A stretch of 64,000 bases of DNA from Desulfovibrio aminophilus (GCF_023660105.1 NZ_JAMHGA010000001.1:1-64000), one strand, 5' to 3'. Shown: positions 52,968 to 61,933, numbered from the stretch's first letter. Program-made: numbers and translations. Notes: a model not told the origin generated them from the sequence alone.

Positions 52968-53648
52968 TCAACGATTAGACGTCGTAATCTCTAATCCTGC
53001 GAGATATCCTCTGGCAACTCTTGGAAGTTCTGCCCGCTCTCGCATGTCGAGTCGTGGGGCCCGCAGATCAAACATTACTGCCGCCTTGGAAAAGGCCTTG
53101 CTTTCCAACCGAAGAAGCATAAGCGCAAGCTGAGCTTCAAACTGATCAAGTTCACCTTCGTCTAGTAAATTATCCAAATGGCGACACACAGCCAAAAAGG
53201 CGTTCATTCTACCCTTTACGGACATAGTGCCAATTTCTGGAATTGCTTGCTTGACTTTATCTGCTGCATCTCTTGCAGTGTTAAACTGATCTGCACTTAT
53301 GTCGATTGGATCAATCTTGTTTTTCAATGCAACAATTAATTGATCTATAGTTCCAATTCGTTCCGCTCTATTTTGAAATCCTTTAACTATTCGTACAGTA
53401 ATATATCCTAAAATTGCCACAAGCGCGCCAGCAAAAATTTTGTAGATGGCGATCTCACCGATGTTAACTCTTCGGTATGGCTGTGTAACTAAGATGAAAA
53501 TGACTAAATTAAACAGCCCCACGCAACTCCCAAGCACTAATGCCTGCTCAATTTTTTTTGACCTCCACCCCAAAGGCAAGGCGATCCAAATAATGGGGTC
53601 CGCCATAGTGCCGAGGACTGTAGCCAGAAAACCGAAAATTTCTCGCAT
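52968..53648 (-). CDS. Low-GC membrane protein of unknown function
   Basis: A 226-residue protein in clearly lower-GC DNA than its neighbours, with codons such as AAA, ATT and TTA that are rare elsewhere. Hydrophobic segments are seen near 12-30 (MADPIIWIALPLGW region), 36-55 (ALVLGSCVGLFNLVIFILV) and 70-90 (IYKIFAGALVAILGYITV); the rest is a soluble helical domain. No family is recognised. Start at 53648 follows GGAGGG. It converges on ahbD with a 6-bp gap and is likely a late insertion. Confidence 0.72.
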   Translation of the reverse strand: MREIFGFLATVLGTMADPIIWIALPLGWRSKKIEQALVLGSCVGLFNLVIFILVTQPYRRVNIGEIAIYKIFAGALVAILGYITVRIVKGFQNRAERIGTIDQLIVALKNKIDPIDISADQFNTARDAADKVKQAIPEIGTMSVKGRMNAFLAVCRHLDNLLDEGELDQFEAQLALMLLRLESKAFSKAAVMFDLRAPRLDMRERAELPRVARGYLAGLEITTSNR

Positions 53649-53742
53649 AGCACCCTCCATTCAGCGCCACTAACGGTATTTAAAACTTTTTTTGTAAGCA
53701 TTAACTTGTCAATCCACTATCCTCAATAACAAACTCTTTCAT

Positions 53743-53785
53743 AAGCGAAGGCCCGGAACGGCATTGCCGTTCCGGGCCTTCGCTT
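53743..53785. repeat. Perfect 21-bp inverted repeat
   Basis: AAGCGAAGGCCCGGAACGGC plus one base on the left, and its exact complement on the right, separated by a single base. No T-run follows on either side. It lies between putA (minus) and the low-GC gene and can form a very stable hairpin; it may be a terminator or a repeat of the REP/BIME kind. Confidence 0.75.
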
Positions 53786-53812
53786 TGATGAGAAGTTTTG
53801 GGGGTGGGGTCC

Positions 53813-53844
53813 GGGGAGGGTCCTTTTTCAAAAGGTCCCTCCCC
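53813..53844 (-). terminator. Terminator-like hairpin after putA
   Basis: Arms GGGGAGGG-T-CCTTTT and AAAAGG-T-CCCTCCCC pair with one T:T mismatch around a two-base loop. It starts about 10 bp after the putA stop, with AT pairs at the loop side. A similar G/C-rich arm with CCTTTT is commonly seen as a dispersed 3'-end element in Desulfovibrio, from memory. Confidence 0.6.
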
Positions 53845-53854
53845 AGTTGCTTTT

Positions 53855-56800
53855 CTAGATGACCCAGTCGTCGTCGGCCTCGATGGGGGCGAAGCCTCGG
53901 CGCATGGTGTTTTCGGTGACCACGCGGGGGTCCATGAACTGGAGCAAGTAGTCGGGGCCGCCGGACTTGGAGCCCACGCCGGACATCATGAAGCCGCCGA
54001 AGGACTGGCGTTCGACCATGGCGCCGGTGGAGCCCCGGTTGAGGTAGAGGTTGCCCACGCGGAACTCCTTGCGGGCGCGGTCCAGATGGGCGGGGCTGCG
54101 GGTGTAGACCGAGCCGGTGAGGGCGAAGCGGGTGGAGTTGGCCATGGCGATGGCCTCGTCGAAGTCCTTGGCGCGCATGACGGCCAGCACGGGTCCGAAG
54201 ACCTCTTCCTGGGCGATGCGGTGCTCGGGCCGGACGCCCTCCACGATGGTCAGGGGAGCGTAGCAGTCTCCGGCGGGCGCGTCGGTGCGCTTGACGAGCA
54301 CCTTGCCTTCGGACTCGGCGATGGCGATGTACTTCATGACGTTTTCGCGGGCCGCGCGGTCCACCACCGGGCCCATGAAGTTGGCCGGGTCTTCGGACGG
54401 GCCGATCTTCAGGGAGTTGGCGGCGTCCCTGAGGCGGTTCACGAAGCGCTCGTAGATGGCGTCCAGGACGATGACCCGGGAGCAGGCCGAGCACTTCTGA
54501 CCCTGGAAGCCGAAGGCCGAGTAGATGACGCCGGACACGGCCTCGTCCAGGTCCGCGTCGTCGTCGATGATGATGGCGTTCTTGCCGCCCATCTCGGCGA
54601 TGACCTTCTTGCACTGGGCCTGTCCGGGCTGGACCTTGGCGGCCTTCTCCTGGATGCGCAGGCCCACTTCCATGGAGCCGGTGAAGGCGATGAGGGCCAC
54701 GTCCGGGTGCTCCACGAGGGAGTCGCCGATGACCGAGCCCCGGCCCGGGGTGTAGTTGAACACGCCGTCGGGCAGCCCGGCCTCCCTGAAGAGCTCCACG
54801 AGGTTCCAGCCGATGGCCGAGGACAAGCCCGAGGGCTTGTAGACCACGGGGCAGCCGGAGACGATGGCCGCCGCGACCATGCCGATGCTGATGGCCAGGG
54901 GGAAGTTCCAGGGGGCGATGACGGCGGCCACGCCCTTGCCCTGGTAGAAGTAGTGGTTCAGCTCGCCGGGGGCGCGGCCCATGCGCTTGGGCTCACCCAG
55001 GCGGATGGCCTCGCGGGCGTAGTATTCGAGGAAGTCGATGGCTTCCCCGACGTCGGCCCAGGCCTGGTCCCACTGCTTGCCGACCTCCAGGACCTGGAGC
55101 GCGGAGAGTTCGAAGGCGCGGCGGCGCGCGGCGGCCGCGGCGTCCAGGAGCACCTGGGCGCGCTTCTTCGGGTCCTCGTCGCGCCAGGTGAGGTAGGCGG
55201 CCTTGGCGGCGGCCAGGGCCCGGTCGATCTCGGGCTTGCCCGCCTGGCAGACCTTGGCCACGATTTCCGAGGGCTTGGCCGGGTTGTAGGAATCCAGGAT
55301 GTCGGAGGTGGTCACCTCCTTGCCGCCGATGAACAGGGGATAGGTGCGGCCGAAGCCCTTGCGCACCTCGGCCAGGGCGGTGACGAAGCCCTGGCGCATG
55401 GACGGCAGGGTGAAGTCCGCGCCCTCGAAGTTGGCGAAGGGCGGGATTTCGCCCTTGAGGCCCTGGAGGCCCGGGCGTTCGCGGCGGGGCTTCTGGGCCA
55501 GGGCGGCGCGCTCGCGCTCGGCGGTGAGCTCCGGGTTCTCCAGAAGCCGCTCCACATCGGCGGCCTCGGCGAAGCTCTGGCGCAGGAAGGACTCGTTGGC
55601 CGTGTTCTCCAGCAGGCGGCGCACGAGGTAGGCCATGCCCGGGATGAGGTCGCCGTAGGGGCAGTAGAGGCGCACGCGGTGGGCCACGTTGCGCAGGCCC
55701 TTGCGCACGGGCTCGGCCATTCCGTAGAGCACCTGGAACTCGTAGCGGTCCTCGGGCACGTTCAGGACCTTGGCCATCTCCATCACGGCGGAGATGGTGC
55801 GGATGTTGTGCGAGGCGCAGGCGTAGTGGCAGATGTCGTGGTTTTCCAGGATGAAGCGGGCGACGCGCTCATAGGCCGCGTCGGTGTCGGCCTTGACGGT
55901 GTAGACCGGCACTTCCCAGCCGTTCTGCATGGCCACTACGGTTTCATAGTCCCAGTAGGCGCCCTTGACCAGGCGGATGGAGATGGGCAGCTTTTCGGCC
56001 CGGGCCCAGGCGACGAGGTCGGCCACGTCCTTGTCCGTGCTCTTGAGGTAGCACTGGAAGACGATGCCCAGGTGCGGGTAGTCGCGGTGCTCGGGGGCGG
56101 AGCGCAGGCGCTTGTACAGCTCGATGGTCATTTCCTTGTACTTGAGCTGCTCCATGTCGATGCACAGGAACCCGCCCATCTCCTTGACCAGCCGGTAGAT
56201 GGGCTCCACGCGCCGGGCGATGGCCTCCACCGAGCCCTGGATGTCCGAGGGCTTGGACTGGGAGTAGAAGCAGGTGGGCTTGATGGCCACGTTGACCTTG
56301 GGCGCGTGGCCCCAGTCCAGCGGGCCGGAGGCGTCCAGGGCGTCCCACTTGTGCTGCTCCTCCTTGATGCCGCGGAGCACTTCCAGGTAGCCCGCCTGGT
56401 AGGCGTCGGCCTCGTCCTCGCTCATGGTGGCCTCGCCCAGGAGGTCGATGACGAAGGCGAAGCCGTCCTTGCGCAGCTTCTTGATGCCCTTCACGGCCTC
56501 GGCGGCCTTTTCTCCGATGATGAACTGGCGGGCCATGCCCTCGATGTTCGAACGGATGGTCTTGTGCAGGACCTTGGCCACCAGGCCGCCCGCGAAGCCG
56601 GTCTTGGACGCGCCCCATTTGAGCACGTCCGGGATCTCGCCCGCGTTCTCGCCGGTGAAGTACTCCTCGATGTGCCGGGAGAGGGAGTCGGAGGTGGTGA
56701 GGTAGGGCAGCACGTCCACGAAGCGGAACATCTGGACCTTGAAGGCCTCGTTCTTCATGGCCCAGTCCATGACCTTGCCGGTCCACCAGCCCTTGTTGAA

Positions 56801-56890
56801 GATGGACGGGGCCTCGCCCGCGATGCTCGTGAAGAATTCCTTGCCCCGGCTCACGATGCGGGGCTCCAGAACCTGCCTGTCGAGAGTCAT
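53855..56890 (-). CDS. putA: Bifunctional proline dehydrogenase/P5C dehydrogenase
   Basis: A 1011-residue PutA. The proline dehydrogenase barrel (about 100-450) contains PISIRLVKGAYWDYETVVA and GMAEPVRKGLRNVAHRVRLYCPYG (given as YGMAEPVRKGL and RVRLYCPYGDLIPG). The aldehyde dehydrogenase half (about 510-970) has PWNFPLAISIGM, EMGGKNAIIIDDD (catalytic Glu) and GQKCSACSRVIV (catalytic Cys). There is no N-terminal ribbon-helix-helix domain, so regulation falls to the adjacent Lrp protein. It oxidises proline to glutamate, reducing FAD and NAD+. AAGGAG precedes ATG at 56890; only four bases separate it from the regulator stop. Confidence 0.95.
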   Translation of the reverse strand: MTLDRQVLEPRIVSRGKEFFTSIAGEAPSIFNKGWWTGKVMDWAMKNEAFKVQMFRFVDVLPYLTTSDSLSRHIEEYFTGENAGEIPDVLKWGASKTGFAGGLVAKVLHKTIRSNIEGMARQFIIGEKAAEAVKGIKKLRKDGFAFVIDLLGEATMSEDEADAYQAGYLEVLRGIKEEQHKWDALDASGPLDWGHAPKVNVAIKPTCFYSQSKPSDIQGSVEAIARRVEPIYRLVKEMGGFLCIDMEQLKYKEMTIELYKRLRSAPEHRDYPHLGIVFQCYLKSTDKDVADLVAWARAEKLPISIRLVKGAYWDYETVVAMQNGWEVPVYTVKADTDAAYERVARFILENHDICHYACASHNIRTISAVMEMAKVLNVPEDRYEFQVLYGMAEPVRKGLRNVAHRVRLYCPYGDLIPGMAYLVRRLLENTANESFLRQSFAEAADVERLLENPELTAERERAALAQKPRRERPGLQGLKGEIPPFANFEGADFTLPSMRQGFVTALAEVRKGFGRTYPLFIGGKEVTTSDILDSYNPAKPSEIVAKVCQAGKPEIDRALAAAKAAYLTWRDEDPKKRAQVLLDAAAAARRRAFELSALQVLEVGKQWDQAWADVGEAIDFLEYYAREAIRLGEPKRMGRAPGELNHYFYQGKGVAAVIAPWNFPLAISIGMVAAAIVSGCPVVYKPSGLSSAIGWNLVELFREAGLPDGVFNYTPGRGSVIGDSLVEHPDVALIAFTGSMEVGLRIQEKAAKVQPGQAQCKKVIAEMGGKNAIIIDDDADLDEAVSGVIYSAFGFQGQKCSACSRVIVLDAIYERFVNRLRDAANSLKIGPSEDPANFMGPVVDRAARENVMKYIAIAESEGKVLVKRTDAPAGDCYAPLTIVEGVRPEHRIAQEEVFGPVLAVMRAKDFDEAIAMANSTRFALTGSVYTRSPAHLDRARKEFRVGNLYLNRGSTGAMVERQSFGGFMMSGVGSKSGGPDYLLQFMDPRVVTENTMRRGFAPIEADDDWVI

Positions 56891-56894
56891 GCCG

Positions 56895-57365
56895 TTACTC
56901 CTTGCTTGCCTCGCCGCCTTGCAGCGGCAGTTGCCGGGATTCCTTGAGCGTGGCCAGAACGATGGTGGTGCGGGTGTCGCGCACCCCGGGGATGGCTCCG
57001 AACTGCTGGAGGATGTGTTGCAGGGCCTCGGTGTCCTCGGCGCGGACCTTGACCAGGTAGGAGTCCTGGCCCGCGGTGTAGTGGACCTCGAGGACGCCCG
57101 GCACCTGGGCCAGCCGGCCGCCGGTCTCCGTTGAGCCCACGGCCTCGCTGACGTGCACCGTGGTGAAGGCCGTGAGCCGTTGCCCAAGGGACTTGGGATC
57201 GAGCAGGGCCTCGTAGCCCTGGATCACGCCCTTGCGCTCCAGCTTGCGGATGCGCTCGAGCACGGCCGAGGGGGCCATGCCCACGCGCCGGGCGATCTCC
57301 GCGTTGGACACGCGGCCGTCACCCTGAATAATCATCAAAATATTCCTATCAATTCCGTCGATCAT
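56895..57365 (-). CDS. Lrp/AsnC-family regulator
   Basis: A 156-residue Lrp-type protein: helix-turn-helix RNILMIIQGDGRVSNAEIARRVGMAPSAVLERIRKLE (seen as VSNAEIARRVGMAPSAVLE) and a C-terminal RAM domain (LTAFTTVHVSE, GVLEVHYTAGQDSYLVKV). Being first gene of an operon with putA, it most likely acts as PutR, sensing proline to control putA and itself. The start at 57365 follows GAGGA. Confidence 0.9.
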   Translation of the reverse strand: MIDGIDRNILMIIQGDGRVSNAEIARRVGMAPSAVLERIRKLERKGVIQGYEALLDPKSLGQRLTAFTTVHVSEAVGSTETGGRLAQVPGVLEVHYTAGQDSYLVKVRAEDTEALQHILQQFGAIPGVRDTRTTIVLATLKESRQLPLQGGEASKE

Positions 57366-57385
57366 TCTTTATTCCTCTCACAAAG

Positions 57386-57417
57386 AGAATATCATTCTGT
57401 TCGACTTCTTTTGTCAA
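57386..57417 (-). promoter_or_regulatory. Candidate putR-putA promoter with palindrome
   Basis: On the minus strand TTGACA (57417-57412) is followed at 17 bases by TGATAT. The -10 region overlaps AGAAT-ATC-ATTCT (57386-57398), a perfect 5-bp palindrome with 3-base centre, compatible with an Lrp-family site; ATCATTCTTT recurs at 57361. Placed just upstream of the regulator start. Confidence 0.5.
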
Positions 57418-57501
57418 GAGGCTTTCGGTTTTGCCTTTTCAGCTTGGATGGAATAATATCAAGCGTTGACGCGCCACCCCCAACTCCCGACACGGACGCC
57501 C

Positions 57502-58635
57502 ATGAACGAGTCAGCGGCCCTGCGCATCGACTACGCCCCCCTGGCCCCGGACGGCCTGGCCTTGTCCTTCGCGGGCAGGCTGGACTCCCAGGCCTTGGGC
57601 CGCGTCTGGGACGAGATCCTCGCCAGGGCCGGGCAGGCGGGCGTGCGGCGCGTGCTGGCCGACCTCTCCGGAGTGGAGGCGCTGGACGGCGCGGGCATCG
57701 CCCTGCTGCTGCGCCTGCGCCTGGACAAGGAGGCCCAGGGCGGCGGCCTGGAGCTGCGCGGCCTGCCCGAACGCTATGAACGGCTCCTGGGCCTGTTCGA
57801 CGCCTCCCGGCTGCGCCAGGGCGAGGGCCAGGCCAAATCCCAGCCGGGACTGGTGGAGCGGGCCGGACTGGCCGGAATGCGCTTCCTCGACGACCTGCGG
57901 CAGATGGTCGCCTTCGTGGGCGAATGCACCCTGGCCCTGGGCTACGCCCTGCGCCACCCGCGCCGCGTGCGCTGGCAGGACATGCTGCTCACCTGCGAGC
58001 GGGCCGGGGCCGAGAGCCTGCCCATCATCCTGCTCATCGGCTTCCTCATGGGCCTGATCATGGCCTTCCAGTCGGCCATGAGCCTGGAGCGCTTCGGGGC
58101 CCAGATCTTCGTGCCCAACATGCTCGGGCTGGTCATGTTCCGGGAGCTGGGCGGGCTGGTCACGGCCATCCTCCTGGCCGGGCGCTCGGGCTCGTCCTTC
58201 GCCGCCGAGATCGGGACCATGAAGGTCAACGAGGAGGTCAACGCCCTGGTGACCATGGGCCTGGACCCGGTGCGCTTCCTGGTGGCTCCCAAGGTCCTGG
58301 CGGCCGTGGCCATGATGCCGCTGATGATCCTCTTCTTCAATTTCGCCAGCCTGGTGGGCGGAGCCGTGGTCATGCTCTCCCTGGAGTTCCCCCTGGCCAC
58401 CTACACCTCGCGGGTCTTCGCCAACCTGGGCATGGTCGATTTCCTCGGCGGACTGTTCAAGGGCCTGATCTTCAGCCTGCTGGTGGCCGGGGTGGGCTGC
58501 CTGCGCGGGCTGAACACCGGCGCGGGAGCCGGGGCCGTGGGCCAGTCCACCACCAGCGCGGTGGTCTCGGGCATCATCCTCATCGCCGTGGCCGACGGCA
58601 TCTTCGCCGTATCCTTCTATTACCTGGGAATATGA
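57502..58635 (+). CDS. mlaE: STAS-MlaE lipid transport permease
   Basis: A 377-residue fusion. Residues 1-105 form a STAS-like domain (VLADLSGVEALDGAGIALLLRL), and residues 130-377 the MlaE permease (LIMAFQSAMSLERFGAQIFVPNMLG, given as MAFQSAMSLERFGAQIFVPN; RSGSSFAAEIGTMKVNEEVNAL). In E. coli the STAS protein MlaB is separate; here it is fused, and the last helices include FYYLGI. Forms the inner-membrane channel for phospholipid transport. ATG at 57502. Overlaps mlaF by four bases. Confidence 0.92.
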   Translation: MNESAALRIDYAPLAPDGLALSFAGRLDSQALGRVWDEILARAGQAGVRRVLADLSGVEALDGAGIALLLRLRLDKEAQGGGLELRGLPERYERLLGLFDASRLRQGEGQAKSQPGLVERAGLAGMRFLDDLRQMVAFVGECTLALGYALRHPRRVRWQDMLLTCERAGAESLPIILLIGFLMGLIMAFQSAMSLERFGAQIFVPNMLGLVMFRELGGLVTAILLAGRSGSSFAAEIGTMKVNEEVNALVTMGLDPVRFLVAPKVLAAVAMMPLMILFFNFASLVGGAVVMLSLEFPLATYTSRVFANLGMVDFLGGLFKGLIFSLLVAGVGCLRGLNTGAGAGAVGQSTTSAVVSGIILIAVADGIFAVSFYYLGI

Positions 58636-59438
58636 GGAAGACCGTGGCGGCCGATCCCCTGGACATCGTCATCAGCGTGCGCGGCATGACCTGCGCCTAT
58701 GGCGAGCGGGTCATCGTGCGCGACATCTCCTTCGACGTGCGCCGGGGCGAGATCTTCGTCATCCTGGGCGGGTCGGGCTGCGGCAAGAGCACGGTGCTCA
58801 AGCACCTCATCGGGCTCTACCGCCCGGCGGCCGGAACCGTGTCCTACCACTTCCCGGAGTCGGCGCGGCCCCTGCGCATGGACCTCAAGGACGAAAGCGA
58901 CCGCGAGGCCATCCTGCGGCGCATCGGGGTCATGTACCAGGGCGGGGCGCTGTTCGGCTCCATGACCCTGCTGGAGAACGTGCGCCTGCCCCTGGAGGAG
59001 TTCACGGACCTGCCGCCATCGGCGCGGGACTTCGTGGCCCGCATGAAGCTCTCCCTGGTGGGCCTGGAGGAATTCCGCGACCACCTGCCCTCGGAGCTCT
59101 CCGGCGGCATGCAGAAGCGCGCGGCCATCGCCCGGGCCATGGCCCTGGACCCGGAGGTGCTCTTCCTGGACGAGCCCTCGGCCGGACTCGACCCCATCAC
59201 CTCCGCCGGGCTGGACGAGCTGATCCAGGGCCTCTCGCGCGCCCTGGGCATGACCTTCGTGGTCGTCTCCCACGAGCTGCCGAGCATCTTCGCCATCGCG
59301 GACACGGCCATCATGCTGGACAAGGCCGCCCAGGGCATCGTGGCCCAGGGCAAACCCGCCGATCTCCGGGATTCCTCGGACAACCCACTGGTGCGCCGCT
59401 TCTTCCACCGCGAGACGGCCGGCGCGGAGGCTCCATGA
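58632..59438 (+). CDS. mlaF: Lipid transport ATPase MlaF
   Basis: A 268-residue ATPase: Walker A LGGSGCGKST, signature LSGGMQKRAAIARAMA, Walker B VLFLDEPSAGLDP and switch HELPSIF. The MYQGGALFGSMTLLENV Q-loop segment is typical for MlaF. A short insert (residues about 65-90) lies after the P-loop. Overlaps mlaE and mlaD by four bases each. Confidence 0.94.
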   Translation: MRKTVAADPLDIVISVRGMTCAYGERVIVRDISFDVRRGEIFVILGGSGCGKSTVLKHLIGLYRPAAGTVSYHFPESARPLRMDLKDESDREAILRRIGVMYQGGALFGSMTLLENVRLPLEEFTDLPPSARDFVARMKLSLVGLEEFRDHLPSELSGGMQKRAAIARAMALDPEVLFLDEPSAGLDPITSAGLDELIQGLSRALGMTFVVVSHELPSIFAIADTAIMLDKAAQGIVAQGKPADLRDSSDNPLVRRFFHRETAGAEAP

Positions 59439-60589
59439 GCACACGGCCGAACACCTTCAAACTCGGGCTCTTCCTCATCGTGGGCAGCGCCCTGTTCGTG
59501 ATCATGGTGGTGGTCCTGGGCGCCGGGCGCTTCTTCAAGAAGACCTACCACCTGGAGACCTACATCAACGAGTCGGTCAACGGCCTGGAGATCGGCTCCC
59601 CGGTGAAGTACCGGGGCGTGCAGATCGGCCGGGTAAGCCACATCGGCTTCGCGGCCGACAAGTACTCCGGCTTCTTCGGCAGCAAATACCGTTACGTGCT
59701 CGTGGAGTGCGAGGTGGACGCGAACTACTTCCACAACATCCCGGACGAGGAGCTGGCCCAGGGCATCAAGGCCGAGATCGAACGGGGCATGCGCGTGCGC
59801 CCCGTGTCCCAGGGCCTCACCGGCCAGCTCTACCTGGGCATCGACTACCTCGACCCGGCCGCCAATCCGCCCCTGGAAATCAACTGGGAGCCCCAGTACC
59901 TCTACGTGCCCTCGGCTCCGAGCACCCTCTCCAAGGTGGAGGAGGCCGTCTCGCGCATCAGCGACACCTTGAGCGCGCTGAACAAGCAGGACCTGGAGGC
60001 CATCATCCGGGACGTGAAGACCATCACGGCCAGCCTCTCCCAGTTCATGCAGGGCGGCGACAAGCAGGGCATCGGCAAGCTCCTGTCCTCCAACCTGGAG
60101 GATCTGGGCAAGGCCATCGACCGCATCAACCAGCTGCTCAGCCGCCGCGAGTTCGACACCCTGATCACCAGCGCGGCCAACGCGGCCAAGGGCGTGGACC
60201 GCATCGTGTCCTCGGCCGGGGACGACGTGCTGACCATCGCCGCCTCCATGCGCGACGCCTCGGAGAGCATCAAGGCCGCCAGCGCCCAGATCGAGAAGAC
60301 CCTGGCCAGCCCGGAGATGAAGGCCAACCTGGCCGGGCTGGGCACGACCCTGAAGAACGTCAACGCCTCGGCCGGAGACATGCGCGCGGCCGCCGCCAGG
60401 CTGCACGCCCTGCTCGGCCGGGTGAACGCCCTGGTGGCCGGGCAGCAGTCCAACATCGAGGACATCGTCGAGGACACCCGCCGCCTGATGGAGAACATGC
60501 GCGAACTCTCCAACGAGGCCAAGCGCTATCCCTCGGGCATGATCTTCGGCGACCCGCCGGCCAAGGTGAACCCGGAGAAGCAGCCATGA
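59435..60589 (+). CDS. mlaD: MCE-domain substrate-binding protein MlaD
   Basis: A 384-residue single-pass membrane protein: N-terminal helix (FLIVGSALFVIMVVVLGAG), one MCE domain (about 40-150, with ETYINESVNGLEIGSPVKYRGVQIGRV seen as VNGLEIGSPVKYRGV) and a long helical C-terminal region that is longer than E. coli MlaD (183 residues). It forms the periplasmic ring of the transporter and hands lipid onward. Four-base overlap with its neighbours. Confidence 0.93.
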   Translation: MSTRPNTFKLGLFLIVGSALFVIMVVVLGAGRFFKKTYHLETYINESVNGLEIGSPVKYRGVQIGRVSHIGFAADKYSGFFGSKYRYVLVECEVDANYFHNIPDEELAQGIKAEIERGMRVRPVSQGLTGQLYLGIDYLDPAANPPLEINWEPQYLYVPSAPSTLSKVEEAVSRISDTLSALNKQDLEAIIRDVKTITASLSQFMQGGDKQGIGKLLSSNLEDLGKAIDRINQLLSRREFDTLITSAANAAKGVDRIVSSAGDDVLTIAASMRDASESIKAASAQIEKTLASPEMKANLAGLGTTLKNVNASAGDMRAAAARLHALLGRVNALVAGQQSNIEDIVEDTRRLMENMRELSNEAKRYPSGMIFGDPPAKVNPEKQP

Positions 60590-61209
60590 ACAGACGCGCC
60601 TTGCTCCTGGGCCTCTGCGCCCTCCTCCTCGCGGCCCTCGGCGGCTGCATGGGCGGGCTCAAGCACCCGCCGGTGGAAAAACGCCACTTCGACCTCCAGG
60701 TGAAGCGCGGCGAGGCCGCGCCGCCGCGCGCCGGAGGACCGACCCTGGCCGTGCGCCGGGTCATGGTCTCGCCGCGCTACGACGGCCGGGAGATGGTCTA
60801 CCGCACCGGGCCAACGGACTTCGCCTCGGACTTCTACAACCTCTATTTCGTCTCCCCCTCACAGATGCTCGGCCAGGACCTGCGCCAATGGCTGGCCCAG
60901 AGCGGCGTGTTCGCCCACGTGCTGGACTCCGCCACCCTGGTGCGGCCGGACCTGACCCTGGAGACCAACGCGGCCGTGTTCTGCGGCGACTACTCGGTGA
61001 AGCCGGGCACGGCCGTGGTGGAGATGCAGTTCCTGCTCCTGGACGAACGCGACCCGGACACGCCGGTGGTCTTTTCCCGAGACTACCGCCGCGTGGAGCA
61101 GCTGGGCGGCGGCGAGCCGCGCGACCTGGTGGAGGGCCTGCGCCGGGCCGTGGCCGGAATCTACGGCGACCTGGAAAAGGACTTGAGGGAGCTGCCCGCG
61201 CTGCGTTAG
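60586..61209 (+). CDS. ABC-type transport auxiliary lipoprotein (PqiC-like)
   Basis: A 207-residue lipoprotein: signal ending LAALGGC (Cys22), followed by a PqiC/ABC_trans_aux domain (FDLQVKRGEAAPPRAGGPTLAVRRVMVSPRYDGREMVYR, seen as LAVRRVMVSPRYDGREMVYR). In Mla operons MlaC, a soluble carrier, is common; here this PqiC-type lipoprotein takes its place, as in Let/Pqi systems. Confidence 0.88.
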   Translation: MNRRALLLGLCALLLAALGGCMGGLKHPPVEKRHFDLQVKRGEAAPPRAGGPTLAVRRVMVSPRYDGREMVYRTGPTDFASDFYNLYFVSPSQMLGQDLRQWLAQSGVFAHVLDSATLVRPDLTLETNAAVFCGDYSVKPGTAVVEMQFLLLDERDPDTPVVFSRDYRRVEQLGGGEPRDLVEGLRRAVAGIYGDLEKDLRELPALR

Positions 61210-61228
61210 CCGGACCGGCGAAAACGAA

Positions 61229-61251
61229 GGGGGCCTCGCGGCCCCCTTTTT
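61229..61251. terminator. Terminator between mla operon and rpe
   Basis: A 7-bp stem (61229-61235 with 61240-61246), TCGC loop and T-run. It lies between convergent genes and mainly suits the plus strand. Confidence 0.9.
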
Positions 61252-61261
61252 CTTGGCGTGG

Positions 61262-61924
61262 TCAGCGGCCGCAGGCGGCCAGAAAGGTCTTGCGCCGCTC
61301 GGCGTAGGGCGGATGGTTGAAGAAGGCCGAGCCCGAGACGAGCACGTCGGCCCCGGCGGCCACGATCCCGGCGCAGTTCTCCGGGGTCACGCCGCCGTCC
61401 ACCTGGATCAGGGTGCGGGAGCCTCGGGCCGCGATCATGGCCTTCAGCTCGCGGATCTTCTCCAGGCTGAAGGGAATGAAGGACTGGCCGCCGAAGCCCG
61501 GATTCACGCTCATGACCAGGACCATGTCCAGCTGGGGCAGAAGGTACTTCACGGCCTCGGCCGGAGTGGCGGGATTGAGCGCCACGGCGGCCTTCTTCCC
61601 GGCCTTGGCGATCATGGCGCAGGTCCACTCCAGGTGCGCGGTGGCCTCGGCGTGGACGCAGATGAGGTCCGCCCCGGCGTCCGCGAAGTCCTGGATGTAG
61701 CGCTCCGGCCGCTCGATCATCAGGTGCGTGTCGAAGAACAGGGAGCTGCCCTTGCGCATGGCCTGGATCACCGGTGGGCCGAAGGTGATGTTCGGCACGA
61801 AGGCCCCGTCCATGACGTCCAGGTGGGCCCACTTGATCCCGGCGGCCTCCAGGGCGGCCAGCTCGTCGGCCAGGCGGGAGAAGTCCGAGGAAAGCAGCGA
61901 GGGAGAGAGGATCACGTCCGGCAT
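61262..61924 (-). CDS. rpe: Ribulose-phosphate 3-epimerase
   Basis: A 220-residue TIM-barrel enzyme of the pentose phosphate pathway. SPSLLSSDFSRLADEL, HLDVMDGAFVPNITFGP, VMSVNPGFGGQSFIP and QVDGGVTPEN are diagnostic, with metal-binding His and Asp residues in place. Ten bases follow the AhbA/B-type gene upstream, so the two are probably one transcript. Confidence 0.97.
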   Translation of the reverse strand: MPDVILSPSLLSSDFSRLADELAALEAAGIKWAHLDVMDGAFVPNITFGPPVIQAMRKGSSLFFDTHLMIERPERYIQDFADAGADLICVHAEATAHLEWTCAMIAKAGKKAAVALNPATPAEAVKYLLPQLDMVLVMSVNPGFGGQSFIPFSLEKIRELKAMIAARGSRTLIQVDGGVTPENCAGIVAAGADVLVSGSAFFNHPPYAERRKTFLAACGR

Positions 61925-61933
61925 GGCGGCCTC

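Noticed and set aside
53798-56947. A 1049-residue open frame on the plus strand opposite putA
   Set aside because: It mirrors putA codons, has the composition of an antisense high-GC frame (Val, Gly, Leu, His, Ala) and shows no protein motif.
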